Shown one piece after another: positions 33,536 to 41,854 of a stretch of 64,000 nucleotides of DNA. Each line of letters opens with the position of its first letter. Within the stretch, counting starts at the first letter, position 1. The stretch is from assembly GCA_964392455.1 (NCBI GenBank), contig CAYMPG010000001.1, positions 79,719-143,718 of the forward strand, in the 5' to 3' direction. The stretch comes from SFEL01 sp964392455. GTDB taxonomy: Bacteria; Bacillota; Clostridia; Christensenellales; CAG-138. The position numbers and the translations under genes were made by a program. Below the pieces are notes generated by a model. That model made no database searches and was not told the origin of the DNA. It saw only the letters and a list, made by a program, of their open reading frames with translations.

Positions 33536-34379
33536 CAAAAAGTATTGTGACATTTGCGGAGAAAAGATAGGCCTGCTGGGCAACCGCAAGCTGGAGGATG
33601 GCAACCTCTGCAAAAACTGTGCAAAGCTGCTTTCTCCCTGGTTTGAGGAGCGCAGACATTCCACCGTGGCAGAAATCAAGGAGCAGCTCAAGTATCGTGA
33701 GGAAAACCGCATCCGTGCCGGCCAGTTTTACACCACCCGTGCCATGGGCGAATTCACAAAGGTGCTGCTGGATGAGCAGCATCGCTGGCTGACTGTGACC
33801 AGCGCCCACGACCTGGTGGATGCAAATCCTGACATAGTGGATTTCAGCAACATTACCGGCTGCCGCATGGATATCGACGAGGATAAGGATGAGATAATGA
33901 GGGAGGGCCCGGATGGGAAAAGGCAGTCCTACAATCCGCCAAGGTATGAGTACTCCTACGATTTCCGTATCATAATCTCTGTACGCAGCCCCTACTTTGA
34001 CGAGATGAGGTTCCGCCTGAACAGCAGCAGCATAGAGATGACTCCCATGCCCTCTACAGGCGTCTCAGGCTCATTTGGAAGGGTATACGGCGGTATGTCT
34101 GCCCTGGCCTTTGACCCCATGAGCTATCCCGAATATCGCAACTATTACAACATGGCCGAGGAAATCTGCCAGATCGTCAATGGCCTTATGAATCAGGCTG
34201 CCGGTCAGGCTGTACCCAACGCCGCAGTACCCAATACTACAGTACCCAATGCTTCCGCAGCATATGCGGCTCCTGCTGCCGCTGCTGCTCCGGTAACATC
34301 CGGATGGACCTGCTCAGCCTGTGGCGCACAGAACAGCGCAGGAAACTTCTGCGAATTCTGCGGCACGGCCCGTCAGTAA
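33522..34379 (+). CDS. Zinc-ribbon protein with N-terminal DUF4428-like domain and C-terminal zinc ribbon
   Basis: 285 residues. The N-terminus MGLFDKKYCDICGEKIGLLGNRKLEDG...CKNCAKLLSPWF is a DUF4428-type zinc finger with two CxxC pairs. A central domain of about 150 residues follows (VTSAHDLVDANPDIVDFSNI; YSYDFRIIISVRSPYFDEMRFRLNS), of the sort found in bacterial PH-like folds. After an Ala/Pro-rich linker with repeated VPNAAVPNTTVPN, a second zinc ribbon closes the protein (CSACGAQNSAGNFCEFCG). It is soluble and probably an adaptor. It lies between a small membrane protein and a TM2 protein in one operon. Confidence 0.78.
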   Translation: MGLFDKKYCDICGEKIGLLGNRKLEDGNLCKNCAKLLSPWFEERRHSTVAEIKEQLKYREENRIRAGQFYTTRAMGEFTKVLLDEQHRWLTVTSAHDLVDANPDIVDFSNITGCRMDIDEDKDEIMREGPDGKRQSYNPPRYEYSYDFRIIISVRSPYFDEMRFRLNSSSIEMTPMPSTGVSGSFGRVYGGMSALAFDPMSYPEYRNYYNMAEEICQIVNGLMNQAAGQAVPNAAVPNTTVPNASAAYAAPAAAAAPVTSGWTCSACGAQNSAGNFCEFCGTARQ

Positions 34380-34415
34380 TATAAAAAACTTTGCGAAAAG
34401 AAAGGGAAAAAGCAA

Positions 34416-35087
34416 ATGGCAAATTTTGCAGATGCCGCTAAGGCAATGGTAAGCTCAAACAGCCCAAGGGAATTTGACCTTCCTTACGAAACCACCCTTG
34501 AGGAGGTTCTCGAAAAGCTGAATGCACGTGCCGCTGCATTCCAGATGCCCTTCTCCATAAAGGGCGGCATACCCGGGGAGCGCATAGTGTTTGAAAAGGA
34601 GCCTAATCTTGAAGTAACGCTGTGGCTTTACGTTAATGATGGCAATCATATCAGGATGCAGCCCAGCATCTCCCAGAATACCACCTCTGTAAACGGCGTG
34701 CGTGTGGATAAAAACGGCGCCCTCAGGCGGGGCGTAAAGGGAGTGGCAGTTTCTCTGCCTGCAGCCCGTGGCGAGTATATTGACACCGTGACCGATACCG
34801 TCAGCAAAATACTGAACGGCCAGGAGGTAGAGGACTATGTGGCACCGGCTACTCCCGAGGAGGCTCCCGGCGCAGAGGGCCCCAAGGATTGGCTGACCAC
34901 GCTGCTGCTGTGCCTGTTCCTTGGCTCTGTTGGCGCCCATCGCTTCTATGTGGGCAAGACGGGCACCGGTATCGTATGGCTGCTTACCCTGGGCTGCTGC
35001 GGAATAGGCACCATAGTGGATCTGGTCAAGATTATTGGCGGCAAGTTCACCGATAAAAAGGGAAATCTCATACAGAAGAAAAAGTAA
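34416..35087 (+). CDS. TM2-domain membrane protein with novel N-terminal domain
   Basis: 223 residues. The first 145 residues form a soluble alpha/beta domain (TLEEVLEKLNARAAAFQMPFSI; EVTLWLYVNDGNHIRM) that I cannot assign. After a Pro/Glu linker, a TM2 domain runs from about residue 158: WLTTLLLCLFLGSVGAHRFYVGKTGTGIVWLLTLGCCGIGTIVDL, two membrane helices with the conserved GAHRFYVGK turn. TM2 proteins are widespread and poorly understood. The cytoplasmic N-terminal domain may contact the zinc-ribbon partners encoded just upstream. Confidence 0.8.
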   Translation: MANFADAAKAMVSSNSPREFDLPYETTLEEVLEKLNARAAAFQMPFSIKGGIPGERIVFEKEPNLEVTLWLYVNDGNHIRMQPSISQNTTSVNGVRVDKNGALRRGVKGVAVSLPAARGEYIDTVTDTVSKILNGQEVEDYVAPATPEEAPGAEGPKDWLTTLLLCLFLGSVGAHRFYVGKTGTGIVWLLTLGCCGIGTIVDLVKIIGGKFTDKKGNLIQKKK

Positions 35088-35114
35088 CATACAAGTATTT
35101 ATTTGGAGGGAAAA

Positions 35115-36686
35115 ATGAATAAAAGCATAAAACGCATATTTTCCATGCTGATGGCGGCAATGCTGATGCTGAGCCTGTGCGCCTGCGGCAGCAGCGCACC
35201 GGCAGATGCAGCCGGCCCCTATGACTTTGGCGATTATGAGCTCAGCTACAAGGGTGCCTGCATAATGAGCGATAGTAACGGCGAGGATGCGCTGGTAATG
35301 ACCTTTGACTTTACCAACAATTCCAAGGAAAACGCCTCCTACGGCTGGACTGTATTCGAAAAGGTGGTACAGGATGGCGAGGATTTGGAGAGCACCTATG
35401 TAATTGCCGACATGGAAAACCTGACCGGCGTGACCGATGCATACTTTACAGACGTTGAGCCGGGCAATACCCTGGAGGTCAGCACCGCATTCAAGCTCAA
35501 TAGCATGAGCAAGGTGGAGATGACCATATCCGACCTACTTGATGACAATGTTTACACCATCACCGTGGATCCCTCTGCCATTGAGAGGGTGGAAGGCGAT
35601 TACATCGGCGTAGAAGCCGGTGCAGAGGCTTCCTATTTGGATTGGTGGAATGGCGACTGGTATGGCTGGTGGGTCATCAAGTACGGCAGCGGCGAGTATG
35701 ATGAATACGACGGCTACTGGTGGGATGTATGCGCCAGAATCGAAGCAATTGATGATACAATAGGCTTCTTTGAAGTGTGGGATGTGGAGGGCAGCCCCGA
35801 TGACCTGTGCGGCGCAGTGGAAGTAAGCTTCAACGAATCAGGCACCGGCGAGCATGGCACCATGTTCTCTGAGGATGGCGCATTCATGGATGACGTTCTG
35901 GAGCATGCAGACTGGATAGTTGACCCCGGCCTTATGAAGGTGGACGATCTTCTGTGCATAGATGGCACCTACGATGGCGAGGAAGGCAGCTACAGCTATG
36001 AGATATATCTCCGTCCCTGGGGCACCCTGTGGGATGACATCACCGGCGACGTGCTGCCCTATGACAACAGCCTTCCCTATACCTATGACTGGTATCTGAG
36101 CTTTGTAAACGCCGGAGCTGCCATGCCTGATTCCTTCAGCGCTACCGCTCCCGATGGCAGTAGTGCCTCTGAGCAGCAGCCCGAGGCTGCCCCCGCCGGC
36201 GAGGCGGACAATACCCCCGCAGAGGAAGCAGGCACTGCTCCCGCCGCTGCCAGCACCGGAAAAATGAAGGAGTATAATGTAGACATTAGTACCTTCTCCG
36301 ATATTAAGGTCACAATGAAGGTAAGCCTCCCGGAGGGAGAGTGGTGCGTGGAAGATGTATTCAGTGAAAATGTGAAGATACACAACAGCGCCACCGTGGA
36401 GGAAAGTGGTTTCTGGACTCCGTACATCTGGATAAAGACCTTTGACGATGATGAGGTGTACGGCAGACATTCATCAAAATACACGAATGTCAAGGATACC
36501 GATGGCTATACCATAGGCGGCATTGAAATGAAGGGACGCACCGTTGATTACGTGGGATACGAGAATATGCAGGAGTATTACGGCCAGCTTCCCAACGGCG
36601 TGTGGATAAGCATCAACTTTGTAAAGCCCACCGAGGAAATACTGCCCGTTTGCTACGCTATTCTGGACACCATGAGCTTCAGCTAA
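35115..36686 (+). CDS. Large secreted lipoprotein with N-terminal DUF5067 domain
   Basis: 523 residues from the ATG at 35115 (TTGGAGGG upstream). The signal peptide has a lipobox ending at cysteine 24 (SLCAC). Residues about 35-160 match DUF5067 (YELSYKGACIMSDSNGEDALVMTFDFTNNSKENASYGWTV in two pieces), an immunoglobulin-like domain in Firmicutes lipoproteins. A Trp/Asp/Tyr-rich middle (WWNGDWYGWWVIKYGSGEYDEYDGYWWD) follows, then a Pro/Ala/Glu linker near residue 350 and a C-terminal domain of about 130 residues. It ends the operon; a terminator follows. Confidence 0.75.
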   Translation: MNKSIKRIFSMLMAAMLMLSLCACGSSAPADAAGPYDFGDYELSYKGACIMSDSNGEDALVMTFDFTNNSKENASYGWTVFEKVVQDGEDLESTYVIADMENLTGVTDAYFTDVEPGNTLEVSTAFKLNSMSKVEMTISDLLDDNVYTITVDPSAIERVEGDYIGVEAGAEASYLDWWNGDWYGWWVIKYGSGEYDEYDGYWWDVCARIEAIDDTIGFFEVWDVEGSPDDLCGAVEVSFNESGTGEHGTMFSEDGAFMDDVLEHADWIVDPGLMKVDDLLCIDGTYDGEEGSYSYEIYLRPWGTLWDDITGDVLPYDNSLPYTYDWYLSFVNAGAAMPDSFSATAPDGSSASEQQPEAAPAGEADNTPAEEAGTAPAAASTGKMKEYNVDISTFSDIKVTMKVSLPEGEWCVEDVFSENVKIHNSATVEESGFWTPYIWIKTFDDDEVYGRHSSKYTNVKDTDGYTIGGIEMKGRTVDYVGYENMQEYYGQLPNGVWISINFVKPTEEILPVCYAILDTMSFS

Positions 36687-36700
36687 AGAAAAAGGGCAAT

Positions 36701-36742
36701 GCTGCTCCCACCCGAATTTTGGGCGGGGGCAGCAGGCTTTTA
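36701..36742 (+). terminator. Terminator of the zinc-ribbon/TM2 operon
   Basis: GCTGCTCCCACCC pairs with GGGCGGGGGCAGC with one mismatch, then AGGCTTTTA. It separates the operon from the next lipoprotein gene. Confidence 0.7.
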
Positions 36743-36836
36743 CAGAAAAATAGATACCGGAGCAGCGCATATACCCCTATGGGGCGTTAGCTCCAGCGCG
36801 GAAAGAAGCGAAGGCTTCCAATGAGGAGAAACCAAT

Positions 36837-37946
36837 ATGAAGAAAAAACTGGCATTGATACTGGTGCTGTCCATGATGCTGACGCTGTGCGGGTGCGTAG
36901 TCGAAGGGCCTGCGGAGTCCTCCGCCAGCGCAAGCTATGTTCCCGGCAGCATTACTGCAAAGGCTGAGGAGGAAGCTCCCCAGCAGGAAACGGCAGCGGA
37001 AGAAACGGCCGCACAGGAAACGCCCCGGCAGGTATTTTCAAACGAGGCGGGCACATCTCTTGATGTATTGCGTGAGGAGATAAGCGCAACCTCTGCTGTA
37101 TTCGGCGTAACATACCTGGGCTATCGTGACAGCTCTGATGATTCTGACCTGCATGGCTGGCTGCAGAGCGCAGTGGCTGAGCTGAAGGATTATCCCTTTA
37201 TGGCTGAGCTGGATGATATGCACGTTATAGGCACAGCAGGGCATCTTTACTGCATAGTGCCCCTTGATGACGATGCATCTCTTATGGTGACCCGTGAGGA
37301 TGAGGTGCTGTACAGCTCCATGGTGGGGGACCCCATACTGCTGTTTGCAAACCTTGACGGCTATTTACAAACGCTGGATACTCTGGTGTCCCTCACGGTA
37401 AGCAGTGGGGATACATACGAGTGGCAGCCCTGCCTGGATACTGCGAGCTGGCCTGAGCTGCTTATAGGGGATGAGCGGGAGGTTTTATCCTATGTCTTTA
37501 CGGCGGCTTCAGATGACGGCTTTGATTATGAGGGCTGGAAGGCCGAGGGATGGACAGGCGTTCTGCCGGAGAACTTAGATGGTACAATCTGGTACACTAC
37601 CACGTGGGATGGAAGCCTTACCCATCGCCTTTTCTTTATTTCTGCGGACAGGACGGAGCTTATGTGCATATATCCAGGTGAGGATGTAAAACAGGCCCTA
37701 TGGGAGGGCAACTGGCAAATCGAAACGGAGCTGGATAAGCCCAGCCGCCTGCATCTCACCCTTGTGCTGACCGATGGCATGGATATGGAGGCCTATATGG
37801 ATGCGGCAACAGTATCCGAGACGTATTTGGCTATGATTTCAGCTTCAGGCGAAAAGATGCTCCTTGTGAAGGAGGGCGAACAGTCGCTGCTGCATATGTT
37901 CCCTGAGGGAGTGGAGGCTGTGGAGCTGACACTGGAGCAGTACTGA
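36837..37946 (+). CDS. Secreted lipoprotein of unknown function
   Basis: 369 residues. The signal peptide ends at a lipobox with cysteine 20 (TLCGC). A low-complexity Glu/Ala/Gln-rich stretch follows to about residue 65, then about 300 residues without recognised motif, containing repeated hydrophobic-aspartate patterns (LYCIVPLDDDASLMVTREDEVLYSSMVGDP). AATGAGGAGAAACC stands before the ATG. It is probably transcribed apart from the operon upstream because a terminator lies between, but its position suggests a related envelope role. Confidence 0.7.
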   Translation: MKKKLALILVLSMMLTLCGCVVEGPAESSASASYVPGSITAKAEEEAPQQETAAEETAAQETPRQVFSNEAGTSLDVLREEISATSAVFGVTYLGYRDSSDDSDLHGWLQSAVAELKDYPFMAELDDMHVIGTAGHLYCIVPLDDDASLMVTREDEVLYSSMVGDPILLFANLDGYLQTLDTLVSLTVSSGDTYEWQPCLDTASWPELLIGDEREVLSYVFTAASDDGFDYEGWKAEGWTGVLPENLDGTIWYTTTWDGSLTHRLFFISADRTELMCIYPGEDVKQALWEGNWQIETELDKPSRLHLTLVLTDGMDMEAYMDAATVSETYLAMISASGEKMLLVKEGEQSLLHMFPEGVEAVELTLEQY

Positions 37947-37960
37947 TCAACCCCTAAAAA

Positions 37961-38013
37961 GCAAAAAATCCTCCCCATGTGCCGGAGTGTCGGCAGTGGG
38001 GAGGATGTTTTTT
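37961..38013. terminator. Bidirectional terminator between convergent genes
   Basis: ATCCTCCCCA/TGGGGAGGAT form a 10-bp stem with an inner TGCCG/CGGCA stem, flanked by AAAAAA on the left and GTTTTTT on the right. Confidence 0.9.
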
Positions 38014-38026
38014 ATATTGGGGGCGG

Positions 38027-38875
38027 CTATACGTTCAGCAGCACCATGGCTATGAGTATAAGCCCTGCCGCCACCCATTGACGCTTTGTGAGCCGCTCCT
38101 TGAAAAGAAACAGGCCGGTAAGCGTAACTGCCACAAGGGTGCCCACGTGGCAGGAGGGGTAGAATATGGAGGCCGGGATATACTCGAGGGCCTTAAGGGT
38201 TATGCGGGCGGCATAAAAATTGGGTATGCCAAGCAGCGCACCAAACAGCACATCTGCCCGGTGTATCCTCTCATGGCGCACTATCATCAGCAGGAATGCC
38301 ATCAGCCCCGCAGATACGAATATGTACAGCAAAAACTGATCTGACAGCTGGGCGGGGCCAAATTGCTCATATATCTTGCTCATGGCATCGGCGCTGCCAT
38401 TTACCAGCAGGAGCAGGGGAAGGCCAAGCCTGAACTGAACGGTGTTTTCCTCATCCTTAAGGTTGATGAGGATTATGGCGGTTATCGCCAGCAGCACGCC
38501 CACAGCCTGAAGCAGGCTGGGCCGCTCATTGAAGAATATCAATGATATGGCAAGGGGCACCAGCAGCCCCAGCTTCATGAAGGTGGAGGATAGCACCACG
38601 CCGTTTTTTCTTACATTTATCTGCAGCAGCAGGAAGGAGGAAAGGTACAGTACGCCGCCTATTATGCCCAGCAGCACCGGTGCAGCAGAGCCCCCCGGCA
38701 GCAGGGAACGTCCTGCAAGGAGCAGATGGGAGCTGGCCAATATGGTGCTGGTAAGGTAGCTTATTACCAGCCGGGGCATCTTTGAGGAGGTGTAGCTTTC
38801 GCTCAGGCGCATTACTATGGCTATCATTGCGCCAAAAAGTGCAGCAGGAATAAGGTAAAGCAAGGTCATATACAT
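38027..38875 (-). CDS. EamA/DMT-superfamily transporter
   Basis: 282 residues, about ten hydrophobic segments in two five-helix halves, with conserved SSTFMKLGLLVPLAISLIFFNERPS in the first half and PASIFYPSCHVGTLVAVTLTGLFLFKERLTKRQW in the second, the usual EamA repeats. The substrate is unknown; members move amino acids, nucleotides or other small metabolites. The start is either the ATG at 38875 or that at 38869; neither has a strong ribosome-binding site. Confidence 0.85.
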   Translation of the reverse strand: MYMTLLYLIPAALFGAMIAIVMRLSESYTSSKMPRLVISYLTSTILASSHLLLAGRSLLPGGSAAPVLLGIIGGVLYLSSFLLLQINVRKNGVVLSSTFMKLGLLVPLAISLIFFNERPSLLQAVGVLLAITAIILINLKDEENTVQFRLGLPLLLLVNGSADAMSKIYEQFGPAQLSDQFLLYIFVSAGLMAFLLMIVRHERIHRADVLFGALLGIPNFYAARITLKALEYIPASIFYPSCHVGTLVAVTLTGLFLFKERLTKRQWVAAGLILIAMVLLNV

Positions 38876-38981
38876 CCTATTTATATATTGACATAATTAT
38901 ACCATACATACTGTATAAATAAAATATATAACCCGGCCTGTACTGATAGATAAACACAAAACTTAGCGGTGCTGTTTAAAT

Positions 38982-39013
38982 GAAAAATGCAGGGCGTATA
39001 TGCCCTGCATTTA
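38982..39013 (-). terminator. Terminator of rubrerythrin
   Basis: Minus strand: ATGCAGGGC/GCCCTGCAT perfect stem with a six-base loop, followed by TTTTTC. Confidence 0.85.
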
Positions 39014-39031
39014 TATCATGCTATAACCGGT

Positions 39032-39574
39032 TTAGTTGAAGTAGCGCTTCAGCAGGCCCTCAAATGCCTTGCCGTGGCGTGCCTCGTCACGGGCCATTTC
39101 GTGAACGGTGTCATGGATGGCGTCAAGATTCAGCTCCTTGGCACGCTTTGCCAGCATGAACTTGCCCTCGGTGGCGCCGTTTTCAGCTTCTACACGCATT
39201 TCAAGGTTTTTCTTGGTGCTGTCGGTAACCACTTCGCCCAGAAGCTCGGCAAACTTGGCTGCATGCTCGGCTTCTTCGTAGGCGGCCTTTTCCCAGTACA
39301 GGCCGATCTCGGGATAGCCCTCACGATGGGCCACACGGGCCATTGCAAGATACATACCAACCTCGGTGCATTCGCCGGTGAAGTTGGCACGGAGGCCTTC
39401 GATGATTTCGGGGTCAACGCCCTTGGCAACGCCAACTACATGCTCGGCGGCCCAGCTCAGCTTGGTTTCGTCTACGGGAACAAACTTATCTGCACCGGCC
39501 TTGCAGGTGGGGCAGGATTCGGGAGCGGCATCTCCTTCGTGAACATAGCCGCAGATGGTGCAACGGAACTTCAT
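39032..39574 (-). CDS. Rubredoxin-rubrerythrin (reverse rubrerythrin arrangement)
   Basis: 180 residues from the ATG at 39574 (AGGAGG upstream). The rubredoxin domain comes first: CTICGYVHEGDAAPESCPTC supplies the four cysteines for one iron. The ferritin-like di-iron domain follows (about residues 45-180) with ExxH-type ligands in TGECTEVGMYLAMARVAHREGYPEIGLYWEKAAYEEAEHAAKF and HDTVHEMARDEARHGKAF. Having rubredoxin at the N-terminus is the reverse order typical of anaerobic Clostridia. It reduces hydrogen peroxide and perhaps oxygen. Codon choice (ATC for isoleucine) suggests strong expression. It has its own promoter and terminator. Confidence 0.94.
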   Translation of the reverse strand: MKFRCTICGYVHEGDAAPESCPTCKAGADKFVPVDETKLSWAAEHVVGVAKGVDPEIIEGLRANFTGECTEVGMYLAMARVAHREGYPEIGLYWEKAAYEEAEHAAKFAELLGEVVTDSTKKNLEMRVEAENGATEGKFMLAKRAKELNLDAIHDTVHEMARDEARHGKAFEGLLKRYFN

Positions 39575-39629
39575 AAAACAGATCCTCCTGATATTGATAT
39601 ACTTCATTCGGCATGGCCGATATAAATAA

Positions 39630-39658
39630 ATAGTAAAGCATTTCCCATTTTTTGGCAA
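39630..39658 (-). promoter_or_regulatory. Promoter of rubrerythrin
   Basis: Minus strand: TTGCCA, 17-bp spacer, TACTAT, about 55 bases upstream of the start codon. No PerR box was recognised. Confidence 0.55.
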
Positions 39659-39721
39659 CACCTGCAAGCGCTATTTCACAGATAAAACACCTTTGGCTGA
39701 CCTTGCATATTCAGCCCCCGG

Positions 39722-39750
39722 TTGAACTTTGTACCATGGAATGAGATAAT
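39722..39750 (+). promoter_or_regulatory. Promoter of the TauE/SafE-like gene
   Basis: TTGAAC, 17-bp spacer, GATAAT, 54 bases upstream of the start codon. Confidence 0.5.
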
Positions 39751-39803
39751 ATAAAAAAACTATACAGATGCATCCCGTATGTGGGTGGGAATGGATATAA
39801 TAC

Positions 39804-40541
39804 ATGGAACTTACCGGGGAACTTTTTGCATTCATTGCTTTAGCGTGCTTTCTTGGGGCATTTGTGCAGCGTGTAAGCGGCATAGGCTACGGCATAATAG
39901 TAATGCTGTTTTTTCCGCTGGTGCTGAGCATGGGAGAGGCCACCGCCCTTTCAGGGATGGGGTCGCTGCTGCTATCCGGCCTTGTGGCGTATACCATGCG
40001 GCGCAGCGTAAGCATAAAAAAGGTGATGCTGCCCATGGCACCGTATTGCATAATATCCTGCCTGATGATGCTGCTGGTAAAGAAGGCTGCCCCGGATATA
40101 CTGTTGCTGCTGCTTGGCATATCCCTCAGCGCAATGAGCGTATATCTCTATTTCTTCAGCGGCAGGATACATATACGGCCCACGTTGAAAAATGCCCTTA
40201 TAGCGGGAAGCATAGGCGGGGTGCTGTCAGGGCTGTTTTCCATGGGCGGGCCGCCGGTGATGGTGTATTTCCTGAGCTGCAGCGATACAAAGGATGAATA
40301 TCTGGCCAATATACAGCTTTTCTTTGTGGTATCAAACAGCATCTCAACGATTGCAAGGGTGGCGAATGGCTTTGTAACGCAGCGGGTGCTGTGGCTGCTG
40401 CTGCCCTCTGTGGCGGCAATGCTGGCGGCCTCGTATACAGGGGGCAGGGTGTATAGAAAAATCAGCTCAGAGGGCCTTAAAAGGGTGGTATACGGCGTGG
40501 TGGGCCTTTGCGGCATACTTACGGTGATACGGGCCATATAG
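39804..40541 (+). CDS. TauE/SafE-family membrane exporter
   Basis: 245 residues with about eight membrane segments. The first motif, FIALACFLGAFVQRVSGIGYGIIVMLFFPLVL, and the mid-protein GGVLSGLFSMGGPPVMVYFL are the two repeated signatures of the TauE/SafE (DUF81) family, which moves sulfite, sulfoacetate or other organosulfur anions. The substrate here is not known, and no sulfonate genes are adjacent. GGTGGGAATGG upstream of the ATG may act as a weak ribosome-binding site. Confidence 0.88.
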   Translation: MELTGELFAFIALACFLGAFVQRVSGIGYGIIVMLFFPLVLSMGEATALSGMGSLLLSGLVAYTMRRSVSIKKVMLPMAPYCIISCLMMLLVKKAAPDILLLLLGISLSAMSVYLYFFSGRIHIRPTLKNALIAGSIGGVLSGLFSMGGPPVMVYFLSCSDTKDEYLANIQLFFVVSNSISTIARVANGFVTQRVLWLLLPSVAAMLAASYTGGRVYRKISSEGLKRVVYGVVGLCGILTVIRAI

Positions 40542-40575
40542 CCTTTATACAGCAAAGAATAATGGCACATAATAA

Positions 40576-40610
40576 CAGCCCGGACGAAAGGTTCTTCCGG
40601 GCCGATTTGT
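40576..40610. terminator. Hairpin between convergent TauE-like and methyltransferase genes
   Basis: AGCCCGGA and TTCCGGGC pair around a short loop, with T-rich sequence to the right. Probably ends transcripts from both sides. Confidence 0.55.
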
Positions 40611-40612
40611 GC

Positions 40613-41782
40613 TTAAAGCCGGGCAGTGGATATACTGCCGTATAAATCGGAAATGAGCAGCGCTTCGCAGGAACAGCTTAAGGTGAGGCCCTTTCCGGGG
40701 GCGGGCCGGGTATCGTATGAGGTGGCTGTGAATGTGCCATTTTCCATATGCCCTGCTGCCAGGAAGGCTATGGGGTCATTTGGGCATACGGTGAGCCTGC
40801 CATTCTGCTGCTCAAGGGTAATATTGGGCATTTTACAGGAGGGCGCAGACAGGTATTCTATTTTCATGGGCTGTTGTGAAGAAAACAGCGAGGTATCGCT
40901 GTGGTGCTCCAGCAGCCTTTTTCTCAGGGTCATAAGGGCGGCGGGGGAAGCATCCGCCGCTATCCACTTCCGGCCCAGCTTTGCCGCTGTGGCGGCTGTG
41001 GTGCCGCTGCCGGAAAAGAAATCCGCAACTATATCCCCCTCCTTTGAGGAGGCAAGTATTATGCGCCTGAGCAGTGCCTCGGGCTTCTGGGTGCTGTAGC
41101 CTGTGCGCTCGGGGTCACGCTGATGCAAATGCTCTATATCCGTCCACACGTCGCTGGGGAATACCAGAGAATCCTCATAGTATTTGTACACCTTGCCGCC
41201 GGAGCGTATTGAGTAAAATACACGGCCGCTTTCATCCACCTGCTGCTTCATGTGATTGCGCCGATCTGCCCCTCTGGGGGTGCCCACGGCTTCAATATTG
41301 AAATAGCTCCCGGAGCTCCTGCGGTATACCAGTATATCGTCGTGCTTCCGGGAAAAGTGCCTGGTGGCACGGCCGCCGGATTTGTATGCCCATATAATTT
41401 CGTTTAAAAAGTTGCCCCTGCCGAATATGCCGTCCATCATCACCTTAAGGTAGGCGGCCATGCGATAATCCACATGGAGATATATTGTGCCGTCCCTGCT
41501 CAGCAAATCATGGCACAGGGTGAGGACGCCGTGCATCATCTCCATATAGGCATCCTCAGAAAGGTTATCTTCATAGGCGGGTATTTTTAGGGTTTTGCCC
41601 TTTGGTCCTGTTTTAACGGCAAAGGTATCCCCGGTGCCAAAGGGAGGGTCAAGGTATATGAGCTGCACCCTGCCTGCGTGGCTTTCAAGGAGCTTGCGCC
41701 CGGCCTCCTGAGCCTGCCCCAGCATAAATAGCCCGGGCCCGCCTGTGCTGTATATTTCGCCATTACACTCAATGGGCTGCAT
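40613..41782 (-). CDS. Orphan DNA methyltransferase (beta-class, N6-adenine or N4-cytosine)
   Basis: 389 residues. Motif IV LDPPFGTGD appears at about residues 44-52 and the AdoMet-binding motif I ADFFSGSGTTAATA at about 261-274; this permuted order is the beta class. GYSTQKPEALLRRII before motif I is also typical of type III Mod-like and stand-alone methyltransferases. No restriction nuclease or specificity gene lies nearby, so it is an orphan or a phase-independent regulatory methylase. DPPF rather than DPPY leaves the methylated base open (adenine more likely). A C-terminal domain of about 90 residues after motif I shows no known family. Confidence 0.87.
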   Translation of the reverse strand: MQPIECNGEIYSTGGPGLFMLGQAQEAGRKLLESHAGRVQLIYLDPPFGTGDTFAVKTGPKGKTLKIPAYEDNLSEDAYMEMMHGVLTLCHDLLSRDGTIYLHVDYRMAAYLKVMMDGIFGRGNFLNEIIWAYKSGGRATRHFSRKHDDILVYRRSSGSYFNIEAVGTPRGADRRNHMKQQVDESGRVFYSIRSGGKVYKYYEDSLVFPSDVWTDIEHLHQRDPERTGYSTQKPEALLRRIILASSKEGDIVADFFSGSGTTAATAAKLGRKWIAADASPAALMTLRKRLLEHHSDTSLFSSQQPMKIEYLSAPSCKMPNITLEQQNGRLTVCPNDPIAFLAAGHMENGTFTATSYDTRPAPGKGLTLSCSCEALLISDLYGSISTARL

Positions 41783-41805
41783 ACATTCCCTCCTTGATAT
41801 TGGCT

Positions 41806-41849
41806 ATAAAAAAAGCGGGGAAAGCCCAGGTGGGCCTGTTTCCCCGCTG
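41806..41849 (-). terminator. Terminator of the GntR regulator gene
   Basis: Minus strand: AGCGGGGAAA/TTTCCCCGCT stem with an inner GCCC/GGGC stem, followed by seven T. Confidence 0.85.
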
Positions 41850-41854
41850 ACCTG

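Noticed and set aside
39796..39801. TATAAT two bases before the TauE-like start codon as its promoter
   Set aside because: Transcription would start inside the gene and no -35 fits; the promoter at 39722-39750 is better.
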